Origin: 66-474 sp039923855
Lineage (GTDB): Bacteria; Pseudomonadota; Gammaproteobacteria; Xanthomonadales; Rhodanobacteraceae
Assembly: GCA_039923855.1 (NCBI GenBank)
Contig: JBDTBW010000080.1
Location: 1 to 64,000 of the forward strand
Reading direction: 5' to 3'
Length of the DNA stretch: 64,000 bases
Program-made: the position numbers and the translations under genes
Shown: in pieces, positions 51,029 to 58,832 of the stretch
How positions within the stretch are numbered: the first letter of the stretch is position 1
How the letters are laid out: each line of letters starts with the position of its first letter
Notes under the pieces: generated by a model
The model's input: the letters and a program-made list of their open reading frames with translations, nothing else
Databases searched by the model: none
What the model was told of the DNA's origin: nothing

Positions 51029-51505
51029 ATGTCCGAACAAACCGCAAGCATCGACCTCGCAGCGCGCTCGCCAGCCAACGCGCGCTACGCGATCGTCGCC
51101 AGCAGCTGGAACGCAGGCGTCGTCGACGCGCTGCTCGATGGCGCCAAGCGCGCGTTCGCGGCAAACGATGTTGGCGAAAACGCGGTGGATGTATTCCGCG
51201 TGCCGGGCGCGTGGGAGATTCCGTTGATGGCCTCGCGGCTCGCCTGCGAAAAACGCTACGCCGCGATCGTCGCGCTCGGCTGCGTGGTGCGCGGCGACAC
51301 GCGCCACTACGAACACATTGCGGATAATTGCGCACAGGGTTTGATGCGGGTTGCGCTGGATCATGGCGTTCCGGTCTGCAATGGCGTGCTGGCGGTGGAA
51401 GGCGAGGCCGACGCGCAGGCGCGAGCGGGTGGCGCGCGCGGCAACAAGGGCGAAGAGGTTGCGCGGGTCGCGATCGAGATGGCTTCGCTCATGGAGCGCG
51501 CGTGA
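51029..51505 (+). CDS. ribH: 6,7-dimethyl-8-ribityllumazine synthase
   Basis: Condenses the butanone phosphate with ribityl-amino-uracil. It has 158 residues from the ATG at 51029 (MSEQTASIDLAARSPANARY). Signatures are SSWNAGVVDALLDGAKRAF, VFRVPGAWEIPLMASRLA and ALGCVVRGDTRHYEHIADNC with the catalytic His, then GVPVCNGVLAV. The stop overlaps the nusB GTG start (GTGA). Confidence 0.96.
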   Translation: MSEQTASIDLAARSPANARYAIVASSWNAGVVDALLDGAKRAFAANDVGENAVDVFRVPGAWEIPLMASRLACEKRYAAIVALGCVVRGDTRHYEHIADNCAQGLMRVALDHGVPVCNGVLAVEGEADAQARAGGARGNKGEEVARVAIEMASLMERA

Positions 51506-51957
51506 GCAAGCTCAAGGATCCCGCCGGCATCGATTTGGCCGCGCGTTCGCGTGCGCGGCGGCGTGCGTTGCAGGCGATCTATGCGTGGCAGATCAGCGGC
51601 GCCGAGATGCCATCGATCATCGAGCAGTTCCGCCACGAGCAGGACATGCAGATCGCCGATCTCGAATACTTCGAGGATCTGCTGCGCGGCGTCGAACACC
51701 ATCGCGCGGAACTGGACGCGGGGCTGGCGCCTTTGCTCGATCGCGATGTGGAACAAGTGGACCCGATCGAACGCGCCGCGCTACGCCTCGCCGCATACGA
51801 GTTCAAGTATCGGCCCGATGTGCCGTACCGCGTCGTGCTCAACGAGGCGATCGAACTGGTCAAGCGTTTCGGCGCCGATCAGGGACACACCTATGTCAAC
51901 GGCGTGCTGGACAAGTTGGCGCGCGAATGGCGAGGCGCGGAGCAGTTGTCACGGTGA
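51502..51957 (+). CDS. nusB: Transcription antitermination factor NusB
   Basis: All-helical RNA-binding protein of 151 residues that with NusE supports rRNA antitermination. It starts at a GTG (51502) within the ribH stop. Signatures are RSRARRRALQAIYAWQISGA, VDPIERAALRLAAYEF and YRVVLNEAIELVKRFGADQG. The ribH-nusB-thiL-pgpA order is standard for Gammaproteobacteria, apart from the YjbR gene inserted next. Confidence 0.96.
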   Translation: MSKLKDPAGIDLAARSRARRRALQAIYAWQISGAEMPSIIEQFRHEQDMQIADLEYFEDLLRGVEHHRAELDAGLAPLLDRDVEQVDPIERAALRLAAYEFKYRPDVPYRVVLNEAIELVKRFGADQGHTYVNGVLDKLAREWRGAEQLSR

Positions 51958-51961
51958 TTGC

Positions 51962-52324
51962 ATGTTGACCCTCGACGCCGCACGGAAGCTCGCGTTGTCA
52001 CTGCCAGAGGCAGAGGAGCGCGATCATTTTGGAAGTCCGTCGTTCCGCGTCAAGGGCAATATCTTTGCGCAGCTTTCCGCAACCGGCAAAGCCGAGCAGC
52101 GCGCCACATTGAAATTGCCGCTTGCCGATCAAACCGCGCTGATCTTGTCCGACCTGGAGGTGTTTTCGTCCGTGCCCCAGTGGGGGAAACATGGCTGGAC
52201 CTATGTCCGGCTGGACGGAATGGATGCCACCGCTTTCAAGAGCCTCCTGCGTCAGGCGTGGGCGTTGGTTGCGCCAAAAAAATTGACGCAGTTTTCCGAA
52301 ACAGCGACGCGCCGGTGTGGATGA
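51962..52324 (+). CDS. MmcQ/YjbR family protein
   Basis: 120-residue protein of the MmcQ/YjbR (DUF419) DNA-binding-like fold: LALSLPEAEERDHFGSPSFR, KGNIFAQLS, HGWTYVRLDGMDATAFKSLL. Function unknown. It starts 4 bases after nusB and overlaps thiL by 8 bases, so it is fully embedded in the nusB-thiL operon, where the family is not usually found in E. coli. Confidence 0.85.
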   Translation: MLTLDAARKLALSLPEAEERDHFGSPSFRVKGNIFAQLSATGKAEQRATLKLPLADQTALILSDLEVFSSVPQWGKHGWTYVRLDGMDATAFKSLLRQAWALVAPKKLTQFSETATRRCG

Positions 52325-53303
52325 ATTCGATCTGATTGCAGTCATCCAGAGCCGCACCGCGCAGTCGCGCGGTGATGTGCGCTTGAGTATCGGCGACGAT
52401 GCCGCGTTGTTGACGCCGCCGCCGGGCCAGCAACTGGTCGCCTGCACCGATACGCTGGTCGAGGGCGTGCATTTTCCGGGCGGTACGGCGCCGGATGATC
52501 TCGGTTGGAAATCGCTGGCGGTGAATCTTTCCGATCTCGCGGCGATGGGCGCGACGCCGGCGTGGGCACTGCTGGCGTTGACGTTGCCGCAAGCCGATGC
52601 GCGTTACGTCGAGCGTTTCGCCGACGGATTTGCGCGCCTGGCGCGGCAGTACAAGCTGGCGCTGATCGGTGGCGACACCACGCAAGGCCCGCTGTCGATC
52701 ACCGTCAGCGCGTTTGGGTTTCTGCCGCAAGACTGCGCGCTTCTTCGCAGCGGTGCGCGGACGGGTGATGCGGTGTTCGTCACCGGCACGCTGGGCGATG
52801 CGGCTGCCGCGTTGCGCTGTCTCGATCGTAACGACCCGTGCGCGGACGCACTGTTGGCCGCAGCAGCCAACACGCGCGAAGAATTGCTCGCGCGGTTGCA
52901 TCGGCCACAACCACGCATCGCAGCGGGACTTGCCTTGCGCGGCATAGCCAGCGCCTGCATCGATGTATCCGACGGACTGATCGCCGATCTGGCGCATGTG
53001 TGCGGAGCCAGCGGCGTGGGCGCCGAGCTCGACGCCGATGCGCTGCCGATGTCGTCGGCGCTGCTTGAGTTGTTCGAAACCCCGGATCGCCGCGAATTCA
53101 CCTTGAGCGGCGGCGACGATTACGAATTGTGCTTCACCGCGCCGGTCGATCGCGCCGATCGGATCAGCGCGGATTTCTCGCGGCTCGGTTGCGGCGCGAC
53201 GCGGATCGGCCGTATCGTCGAGCAACCGGGTGTGCGCGTGCACGATGCGCATGGCAATCCGATCGATACGCCGCACCGCGGTTGGCTACATTTCGACGCA
53301 TGA
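52317..53303 (+). CDS. thiL: Thiamine-monophosphate kinase
   Basis: ATP-dependent kinase making thiamine pyrophosphate; 328 residues from a GTG at 52317. AIRS-like fold with SIGDDAALLTPPPGQQLV, DTLVEGVHFP, SLAVNLSDLAAMGATPAWAL and CIDVSDGLIADLAHVCGASG. SGGDDYELCFTAP is characteristic. It overlaps the preceding gene by 8 bases and pgpA by 4 (ATGA). Confidence 0.95.
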   Translation: MDEFDLIAVIQSRTAQSRGDVRLSIGDDAALLTPPPGQQLVACTDTLVEGVHFPGGTAPDDLGWKSLAVNLSDLAAMGATPAWALLALTLPQADARYVERFADGFARLARQYKLALIGGDTTQGPLSITVSAFGFLPQDCALLRSGARTGDAVFVTGTLGDAAAALRCLDRNDPCADALLAAAANTREELLARLHRPQPRIAAGLALRGIASACIDVSDGLIADLAHVCGASGVGAELDADALPMSSALLELFETPDRREFTLSGGDDYELCFTAPVDRADRISADFSRLGCGATRIGRIVEQPGVRVHDAHGNPIDTPHRGWLHFDA

Positions 53304-53812
53304 AAACGTCGTTGACTGCTGCGCAATGCCGCGTTTTGCTGACGCATCCGGATGGCTGGCTCGCCACCGGTTTTGGCGCGGGCTTGTTTCCGAAAGCGCC
53401 GGGCACGTTTGGTTCGCTGGCCGCGCTGCTGCCGTGGTGGTTTTTGCTGCGTGGTCTGCCGATCGCTTGGTATGCCATCGTCTTGATCCTCGCGTTCGTG
53501 ATCGGCGCTTGGGCGTGCGATGTTGCCGGCAAGCGTTTGGGCGTGGACGATCATCGCGCGCTGGTGTGGGATGAATTCGTCGGCCAGTGGATCGCATTGT
53601 GCGCGGTTCCGTTCGGTTGGCCGTGGATGCTGGCCGGCTTCGTGCTGTTCCGGCTGTTCGATATCTGGAAACCGTGGCCGGTGCGTTGGGCCGACCGGCG
53701 CGTGCACGGCGGCCTCGGCGTGATGCTGGACGACGTGCTGGCCGGCATTTATGCGTTGATCGTGTTGCAACCCGCGGCGCTCGTGCTTCGATACACGCAT
53801 ATGATTGCGTGA
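53300..53812 (+). CDS. pgpA: Phosphatidylglycerophosphatase A
   Basis: Inner-membrane phosphatase completing phosphatidylglycerol synthesis; 170 residues. The family blocks are ATGFGAGLFPKAPGTFGSL, DHRALVWDEFVGQWIAL and LFDIWKPWPVRWADRRVHGG, then GVMLDDVLAGIYA. Three to four membrane segments. It ends 14 bases before the converging uracil-DNA glycosylase stop. Confidence 0.95.
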   Translation: MKTSLTAAQCRVLLTHPDGWLATGFGAGLFPKAPGTFGSLAALLPWWFLLRGLPIAWYAIVLILAFVIGAWACDVAGKRLGVDDHRALVWDEFVGQWIALCAVPFGWPWMLAGFVLFRLFDIWKPWPVRWADRRVHGGLGVMLDDVLAGIYALIVLQPAALVLRYTHMIA

Positions 53813-53826
53813 CCGGATCGATCCAT

Positions 53827-54483
53827 TCAATCACGCGCGAGCAATTTATGCACACGGTCGCGCAACGTCGGGACGACTTCCGTCTCGAACCACGGATTGA
53901 ACTTGAACCACGCGGTATTGCGCGCGCTTGGATGTGGCAATGGCATGATGGAATGTTTTTGCGATCGTCCCTGATCGCGAGGATCAAGAAGCGGGCTTCC
54001 TTGGCCGCACTCTTCAATATTCAGATATTCACGCCACGCGCGTACCGTGCCGGTGAGCGTGGCGCGCCGGCGCGCGCCCAGCAGCGCGGCTATCGCGTAA
54101 CCGCCGATCGCAAGGGTCAATTCGATCTTGCTCAATCGCGGTAGTAGACGGGGATGCCATAGCGGCGCGCATTCGCGGCGGGGCGGCAGATCGCCCGACG
54201 CGTTCTTGCCGGGATAGCAGAACGCCATCGGCACGATCGCCACGCGCCGCGCGTCGTAAAATGTCGCGTGGTCGATGCCGAGCCAACCGCGCAAGCGATC
54301 GCCACTCTTGTCGTCGAACGGGATGCCGCTTGCGTGCACGCGCCGGCCCGGCGCCTGGCTGACGATCAGCAGCCGCGCGTCCGGATGCGCTTGCAATACC
54401 GGGCGTGCGCCGTGCGGCAGATGGGCTGCGCAAACGCGGCAGGCGCGAATGTCGGTGAGGAGAGAATTGAAAGCGTCGGCCAT
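53827..54483 (-). CDS. Uracil-DNA glycosylase family protein with repeat-encoded insert
   Basis: Family 4/5-like uracil-DNA glycosylase, 218 residues from the ATG at 54483 (MADAFNSLLTDIRACRVCAA; the CxxC may bind part of an iron-sulfur cluster). Motifs are LLIVSQAPGRRVHASGIPFD, DKSGDRLRGWLGID, LTLAIGGYA and PLPHPSARNTAWFKFNPWFE. Between REYLNIEE and MPLPHPS lies CGQGSPLLDPRDQGRSQKHS, encoded by a copy of repeat family C. In relatives these two blocks are, from memory, only a few residues apart. Base-excision repair is the likely role. Confidence 0.87.
   Translation of the reverse strand: MADAFNSLLTDIRACRVCAAHLPHGARPVLQAHPDARLLIVSQAPGRRVHASGIPFDDKSGDRLRGWLGIDHATFYDARRVAIVPMAFCYPGKNASGDLPPRRECAPLWHPRLLPRLSKIELTLAIGGYAIAALLGARRRATLTGTVRAWREYLNIEECGQGSPLLDPRDQGRSQKHSIMPLPHPSARNTAWFKFNPWFETEVVPTLRDRVHKLLARD
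53961..54012 (-). repeat. Dispersed repeat family C, copy inside uracil-DNA glycosylase gene
   Basis: GCGATCGTCCCTGATCGCGA then GGATCAAGAAGCGGGCTTCC and TTGGCCGCACT. The complement of this segment recurs at 58726-58779 upstream of lpoA, with 30 consecutive matching bases around TTGATCCTCGCGATCAGGGA. It is in frame within the coding sequence. Confidence 0.85.
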
Positions 54484-54491
54484 CTTGTTTG

Positions 54492-54604
54492 CGTCATTCC
54501 CGCGCAAGCGGGAATCCAGTGACTTTATCTTTCGTTTCGGGCAAAGACGCTGGATTCCGGGTTCCGTTGCCGGATAAAACCCGGCAACGGCCCCGGAATG
54601 ACGA
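54492..54604. repeat. Dispersed palindromic repeat, family A, copy 3
   Basis: Bounded by GCGTCATTCCCGCGCAAGCG and CCCCGGAATGACG, with inner arms GGGAATCCAGTGACTT and CAAAGACGCTGGATTCCGGG. An apical stem GTTGCCGG...CCGGCAAC replaces the CGCG...CGCG apex of copy 1. It lies between the start of the glycosylase gene (54483) and the stop of the FAD oxidase gene (54627). Confidence 0.85.
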
Positions 54605-54626
54605 CATGATTGTTATGTTTATCCGG

Positions 54627-56018
54627 CTAAGGGCCACTGGCTATCGATTCCGGCAGCAACTTGCCCGGGTTCAAGATCCCATCCGGATCGAACACACGCT
54701 TGACACCGCGCATCAGTTCCAGTGCCGGCGCATCGATTGCTTGTGTCATGAAATCGCGCTTGGCGGTGCCGATGCCGTGTTCGCCGGACAGGGTGCCGTC
54801 CAGCGCGATCACGGTCTTGAAAACCTCGGCGAGACACGTATGGGCGCGTTCGCGTTCGGCTTCGTCGCGCGGCAGCAGATTGACATGAAGATTGCCGTTG
54901 CCGGCGTGGCCGAAGCTGACGATCGGCAAATCGTATTCGCTGGCGAGGGCTTGCAGTCGTTCGATGAGTTGCGGCACGTGCGAAACCGGCACCACCACGT
55001 CCTCGTTGATCTTGTGCGGTGACAACGTACGCAGCGCGGGCGACAACGCGCGGCGTGCGCTCCACAATGCGCCCGCCTCATCGGCGTTCGCGGCCACGCG
55101 CAGTTCGATCAAGCCATCGCCGCGTGCCGCCCGTTCGATCGCCGCTTGCGCGGCGTCGAGCGTGTCCGGTTCGCCGTCGACTTCGATCAACAGCAACGCG
55201 TTCGCGTTATCCGGCGCGTCGCCGCCGTGATCGCGCGAGAGTTGCAGCGCGTTGCCATCCATGAATTCCAGCGCGCAGGGCGTGACGGGTTGCGCCATGA
55301 TCCGCGCGACCGCCAGCGCCGCCGTTTGCATATCGACGTATGCCACACGCAGCGTGCGGATCGCGGATGGCTTCGGCGTCAGTTTCAACGTCGCTTCGGT
55401 GATGATCGCCAAGGTGCCTTCGGAGCCCACGATCAGGCGTGTCAGGTCGTAGCCGGCCGAGCCTTTCGTTGTTTGCGTGCCGCTGCGGAATGCCGTGCCG
55501 TTGCCGGCCACGCCGCGCAGGCCGAGCACGTTGTCGCGCGTCGCGCCGTATTTCACCGCGCGCGGACCGCCGGCGTTGCAGGCGAGATTGCCGCCGATCG
55601 TGCAGTAGGGCGCGGAAGTGGGGTCGGGCGGCCAGAACAATCCGTGACTCGAGAGCGCGTGCTGCAGATCGGCGTTGAGCACGCCCGGCTCGACGATCGC
55701 CAGACGATCGCCCGGTTCGATGCGCAGAATACGATTCATCCGCTCGAAACTGGCGACGATGCCGCCGGCGTCCGGCACGGTAGCGCCGGTGGTGTTGGTG
55801 CCGCGGCCGCGCGCGATCAGCGCCGTGCCATGTTCGCGGCAGGCCGCGATCAACGCGGCTACTTGTTCGTGCGTGCCCGGAAACACCACCGCGTCCGGCA
55901 TCGCCGCGCGCCGCGAATTGTCGTAGCCATATACCGCGCGCGTGGCTTCGTCCAGCGCCAGTGCGTCGGCGGGAAAGATTGCGCGCAATGCGGCGGGCAG
56001 TGGCTCGGCGAACGGCAT
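54627..56018 (-). CDS. FAD-binding oxidase (GlcD/D-lactate dehydrogenase type)
   Basis: FAD-linked 2-hydroxyacid dehydrogenase of 463 residues. The FAD_binding_4 domain has LIARGRGTNTTGATVPDAGG, IGGNLACNAGGPRAVKYG and GYDLTRLIVGSEGTLAIITE. The C-terminal FAD-oxidase domain has VSFGHAGNGNLHVNLLPRDE and LSGEHGIGTAKRDFM. Close in layout to glycolate oxidase GlcD and D-lactate/D-2-hydroxyglutarate dehydrogenases; substrate not decidable by eye. No GlcE/GlcF partners are adjacent. Element D copy 2 lies just upstream. Confidence 0.9.
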   Translation of the reverse strand: MPFAEPLPAALRAIFPADALALDEATRAVYGYDNSRRAAMPDAVVFPGTHEQVAALIAACREHGTALIARGRGTNTTGATVPDAGGIVASFERMNRILRIEPGDRLAIVEPGVLNADLQHALSSHGLFWPPDPTSAPYCTIGGNLACNAGGPRAVKYGATRDNVLGLRGVAGNGTAFRSGTQTTKGSAGYDLTRLIVGSEGTLAIITEATLKLTPKPSAIRTLRVAYVDMQTAALAVARIMAQPVTPCALEFMDGNALQLSRDHGGDAPDNANALLLIEVDGEPDTLDAAQAAIERAARGDGLIELRVAANADEAGALWSARRALSPALRTLSPHKINEDVVVPVSHVPQLIERLQALASEYDLPIVSFGHAGNGNLHVNLLPRDEAERERAHTCLAEVFKTVIALDGTLSGEHGIGTAKRDFMTQAIDAPALELMRGVKRVFDPDGILNPGKLLPESIASGP

Positions 56019-56055
56019 CTGCGAAGCTTAAAGCATTCGGTTCCGGCAGCGGGCA

Positions 56056-56235
56056 GAGCGGTTTGAAAAACGTAGCGAGCGAAGACAGGTTGCGCGCCGT
56101 CGGAGCGCAGGAACCGGAGTGTACATGTCAGTACATGAGGATTCCTTGGCCCCAAAGCGGTACATCCATGTACCGGGCCTGATCCGAGCACCGCCGGCGC
56201 GCGAGATGTCGAGCGCAGTAGTTTTTCAACCGCTC
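56056..56235 (-). repeat. Structured dispersed element D, copy 2
   Basis: Begins 5 bases after the dolP stop and ends 37 bases before the FAD-oxidase ATG. The core matches 5140-5335. The ends GAGCGGTTTGAAAAAC and GTTTTTCAACCGCTC are inverted repeats, but of a sequence different from copy 1. The internal hairpin reads TGTAC-TGACAT-GTACA on the minus strand where copy 1 has TGTAT-TGACAT-ATACA, a compensated base pair. It lacks the triple GCCGGAGCG of copy 1. Confidence 0.85.
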
Positions 56236-56240
56236 GTTAA

Positions 56241-56789
56241 TCAATCGGTGTACTCAAACACCTTCACCACCTGTTGCACGCCGGCGACGTGGCGCACCAC
56301 GTCGACCACCGCATCCGCTTCGCGGTGGCTGACCAGCCCGAGCAGATACACATTGCCGTGCGCGCTGCTGATCTTGACGCGGCCGGGATCGAAGCCCGGC
56401 AGGCTGGTGAGGTTGAGCAGCGCGATCTTTGCCCGCGCGGTCAAGCTGGGATCGGCGGCGCGTTCGGCGAATGGCGGGATCGGCATCACGTCGATCTGGT
56501 TTTCGATGCGGCGCACACCTTCGTAACCGGTCACGTCCGCTTGCGCGCGGTCCTTCAATTCCTGCGTGGGCGCCTCGCCGATCAGCAGCAGCACGCCGTC
56601 GTAGACTGAGGTGTCGATGCGCACCTTGCCCGACAGCGCGGTGTCGTTGTCCAGCGCATGTTGCGCTGTTATCTGCACGCGGCGGTCGTTGACCGCGCGG
56701 TTGAAACCGCGCCGGTCGCTGAAGGTGCTGCAGGCGGCGAGCGCGGCGAGCGCAACGAAAAGTAATGGCAACGAAAACGATGGACGCAT
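56241..56789 (-). CDS. dolP: BON-domain outer-membrane lipoprotein DolP
   Basis: 182-residue lipoprotein (MRPSFSLPLLFVALAALAAC) with two BON domains: residues ~30-100 (DRRVQITAQHALDNDTAL, GEAPTQELKDRAQADVTGYE) and ~105-180 (SLTARAKIALLNLTSLPGFD, VYLLGLVSHREADAVVDVVR). Relatives (YraP/DolP) support outer-membrane integrity and envelope amidase regulation. It is the last gene of the lpoA-yraN-dolP block seen in E. coli, but diaA is missing here. Confidence 0.9.
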   Translation of the reverse strand: MRPSFSLPLLFVALAALAACSTFSDRRGFNRAVNDRRVQITAQHALDNDTALSGKVRIDTSVYDGVLLLIGEAPTQELKDRAQADVTGYEGVRRIENQIDVMPIPPFAERAADPSLTARAKIALLNLTSLPGFDPGRVKISSAHGNVYLLGLVSHREADAVVDVVRHVAGVQQVVKVFEYTD

Positions 56790-56800
56790 GACGATCGGCC

Positions 56801-57163
56801 TCACGATGCTTCAAATGCCGCGCGATGCCACTCGCAACGCGCCGCGGCAGGTGCGCCATCGAACGCTATCACATCGAAGCGGCAGGGCGCCGCCGCCAGC
56901 GGCGGGTGCGCCTGCAGAAACAGTTGTGCGGCGCGTTGCAGGCGTTCGCGTTTGGCCGCGCCGACCGAAGCGGCGCCGCCGCCGAAGCTTCGATTGCGGC
57001 GATGGCGCACCTCGACGAAAACCACCGCATCATCATCGCGCATCACCAGATCGATCTCACCGAAGCGCGTGTTGAAATTGCGCGCGATCATACGCAGTCC
57101 CGCATGCTGCAAATGTGACAACGCGCGTTGTTCGAATTCCGTGCCGGCCGCGCGCGTGTTCAC
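56801..57163 (-). CDS. yraN: UPF0102 nuclease-like protein YraN
   Basis: 120 residues from a GTG at 57163 that overlaps the lpoA stop (GTGA). Restriction-endonuclease-like fold: GTEFEQRALSHLQHAGLRM, NFNTRFGEIDLVMRDDDAVV and FVEVRHRRNRSFGGG, where E, D and ExR form the predicted metal site. The biological role is unsettled. The frame extends upstream in the ORF sense, but that portion is within lpoA. Confidence 0.9.
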   Translation of the reverse strand: MNTRAAGTEFEQRALSHLQHAGLRMIARNFNTRFGEIDLVMRDDDAVVFVEVRHRRNRSFGGGAASVGAAKRERLQRAAQLFLQAHPPLAAAPCRFDVIAFDGAPAAARCEWHRAAFEAS

Positions 57164-58704
57164 GGCTGCGGCGTCGCGGGCGGACGCGCGCCGGCTTCGG
57201 GAGAGCCGGCATCCAGCCCCGCCGCGACCGGCCGCGCCACGCCGTTGTCGAAGCGCGCCCACACCGGCGTGCGGTGCACATGGCCCTGATCGTCCTCGGT
57301 CAACTGGCCAGTGGCTCCCGGAAGATAGGTGCCCGGATGCGTGCGCAACCACTCCAGATAAGGCATCAGCGCATAGGCATCCATGCCGAACGCGAACAGC
57401 CGCGCCGCCGCACCGCGCGCGGCCGGCAATTTGGCGGCGATCGCGGCATGATTCGGCAAACCCGGTTGCGCGTCGAACAGCCATGGCGCATCGCAGAACT
57501 CCACGCCATCCAGATCGCGATCCGCGGTCGGGCTGTCGCTGCCGCCGTATACCAGCGAAGTGGCGAACACCGGCTGTTTCGCGCCCGCCAGTTTCAATTG
57601 CGGCAGCAGCAGACGCGCCGTTTGCGGGCGCATCAAGACAAGAATGCCCGCGTCACCTCCGGCCTTCGCCAGCGCGGCCTCGATATCGGCCGAGTAATCG
57701 ACGCTGCTGGATGCGAGCGTGGTCTGATTGAGCACCTGACCGCCGAGACTGTCGAACTGCGCCTTGAACGCGGATGCCGCGCGCTTGGCGCGATCGTCGT
57801 TGACAAGAAACACGATCGCCTGATGGATGCCGCGCTGATTGAGATGCGCCGCCGCTTGCGCGCCCTCGGCTTCCGGCAGCAGCCCGAACTCGGCGCTGCC
57901 GGGCGGCGGCTGCGCATTGTTGTCGGGATGATTGAGCGCGAGCAGCGGCACCGGCAAAGCCGGTTGCGCGAACATCGCTGCGACGGTGTCGCGGCCGAGC
58001 GGACCGATCACCAGATTCGCTCCATTGGCGACCGCTTGCTGATACGCCGCCTGCACTTGTGCCGGCGTGCTGCCGCTGTCGTAGGTTCTGACCTGCGGGC
58101 GCGCGGCGTCCGCGTGCGCCGCGTCGAAATAGGCGGTGAAAAATCCCTCGCGCACAGCGGCGCCGGGTGTCGCTAATGCGCCATGCGCCGGCAGCAACAG
58201 CGCCACTTGCGCTGGCATCCGGAAACCTTCGGGCTGCGCAGCGGCGCCTTCACCGAGCAGGGTGCCGACCGGATGATCCAGTTGCGGCAACACCCGCGGC
58301 AGGGTTACGCCGAGTTGCTCCAGCGCATCGTGCGCGAACGGCTTCAGCGGATCGTTGTCTTTGAGCGCGTCGTAGCGGGCCTTGAGCGGCTCGGCGCCGA
58401 GCGAGGCGAGCAGCGTTTGTATTTTCCGCGCGTTACGCGCGCGTTGCGCGCCCGTCAATAATGGAGCAAGTTGCGCGCGTGTCTGCGCGGCCGCATAGAC
58501 ATCACCGCCGGCTTCCTGCGCGCGCGCGCGCGCGGTCAGCATTTGCGTTTGCTGTTCCGGGGGTAGCGGCGGCTGCGCTTCTACTCCGGGCGGTGGTCGT
58601 GAAACGAATTCGCCGATACTCGCGCAGCCCGCCAGCAGCATCGTGGCGATCAGACACGCCGCACCCAACCTGGCTGCGGTACAAGTGATCCCGATCCGGC
58701 GCAT
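57160..58704 (-). CDS. lpoA: Penicillin-binding protein activator LpoA
   Basis: Outer-membrane lipoprotein activating PBP1a; 514 residues from the ATG at 58704 with lipobox LIATMLLAGCAS. A TPR-like N-terminal domain spans ~residues 40-190 (QMLTARARAQEAGGDVYAAA). A periplasmic-binding-fold C-terminal domain follows (VALLLPAHGALATPGAAVRE, GANLVIGPLGRDTVAAMFAQ, VFATSLVYGGSDSP). Divergent from rsmI, exactly as in E. coli. The last ~25 residues are Ala/Pro-rich. Confidence 0.93.
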   Translation of the reverse strand: MRRIGITCTAARLGAACLIATMLLAGCASIGEFVSRPPPGVEAQPPLPPEQQTQMLTARARAQEAGGDVYAAAQTRAQLAPLLTGAQRARNARKIQTLLASLGAEPLKARYDALKDNDPLKPFAHDALEQLGVTLPRVLPQLDHPVGTLLGEGAAAQPEGFRMPAQVALLLPAHGALATPGAAVREGFFTAYFDAAHADAARPQVRTYDSGSTPAQVQAAYQQAVANGANLVIGPLGRDTVAAMFAQPALPVPLLALNHPDNNAQPPPGSAEFGLLPEAEGAQAAAHLNQRGIHQAIVFLVNDDRAKRAASAFKAQFDSLGGQVLNQTTLASSSVDYSADIEAALAKAGGDAGILVLMRPQTARLLLPQLKLAGAKQPVFATSLVYGGSDSPTADRDLDGVEFCDAPWLFDAQPGLPNHAAIAAKLPAARGAAARLFAFGMDAYALMPYLEWLRTHPGTYLPGATGQLTEDDQGHVHRTPVWARFDNGVARPVAAGLDAGSPEAGARPPATPQP

Positions 58705-58725
58705 CGTGCTCACTCCTTGTTGAGA

Positions 58726-58779
58726 AGTGCGGCCATGGGCGGCCGCTCTTTGATCCTCGCGATCAGGGACGATCGCAAG
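58726..58779. repeat. Dispersed repeat family C, copy between lpoA and rsmI
   Basis: AGTGCGGCCATGGGCGGCCG followed by CTCTTTGATCCTCGCGATCA and GGGACGATCGCAAG. It matches the complement of 53961-54012 with only the hairpin apex differing. It lies in the divergent promoter region of lpoA and rsmI. Confidence 0.85.
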
Positions 58780-58832
58780 ATAATGCGATGATAGCCGATG
58801 GATCACGATACGCGGTGGTGGAAATTCCGGCG

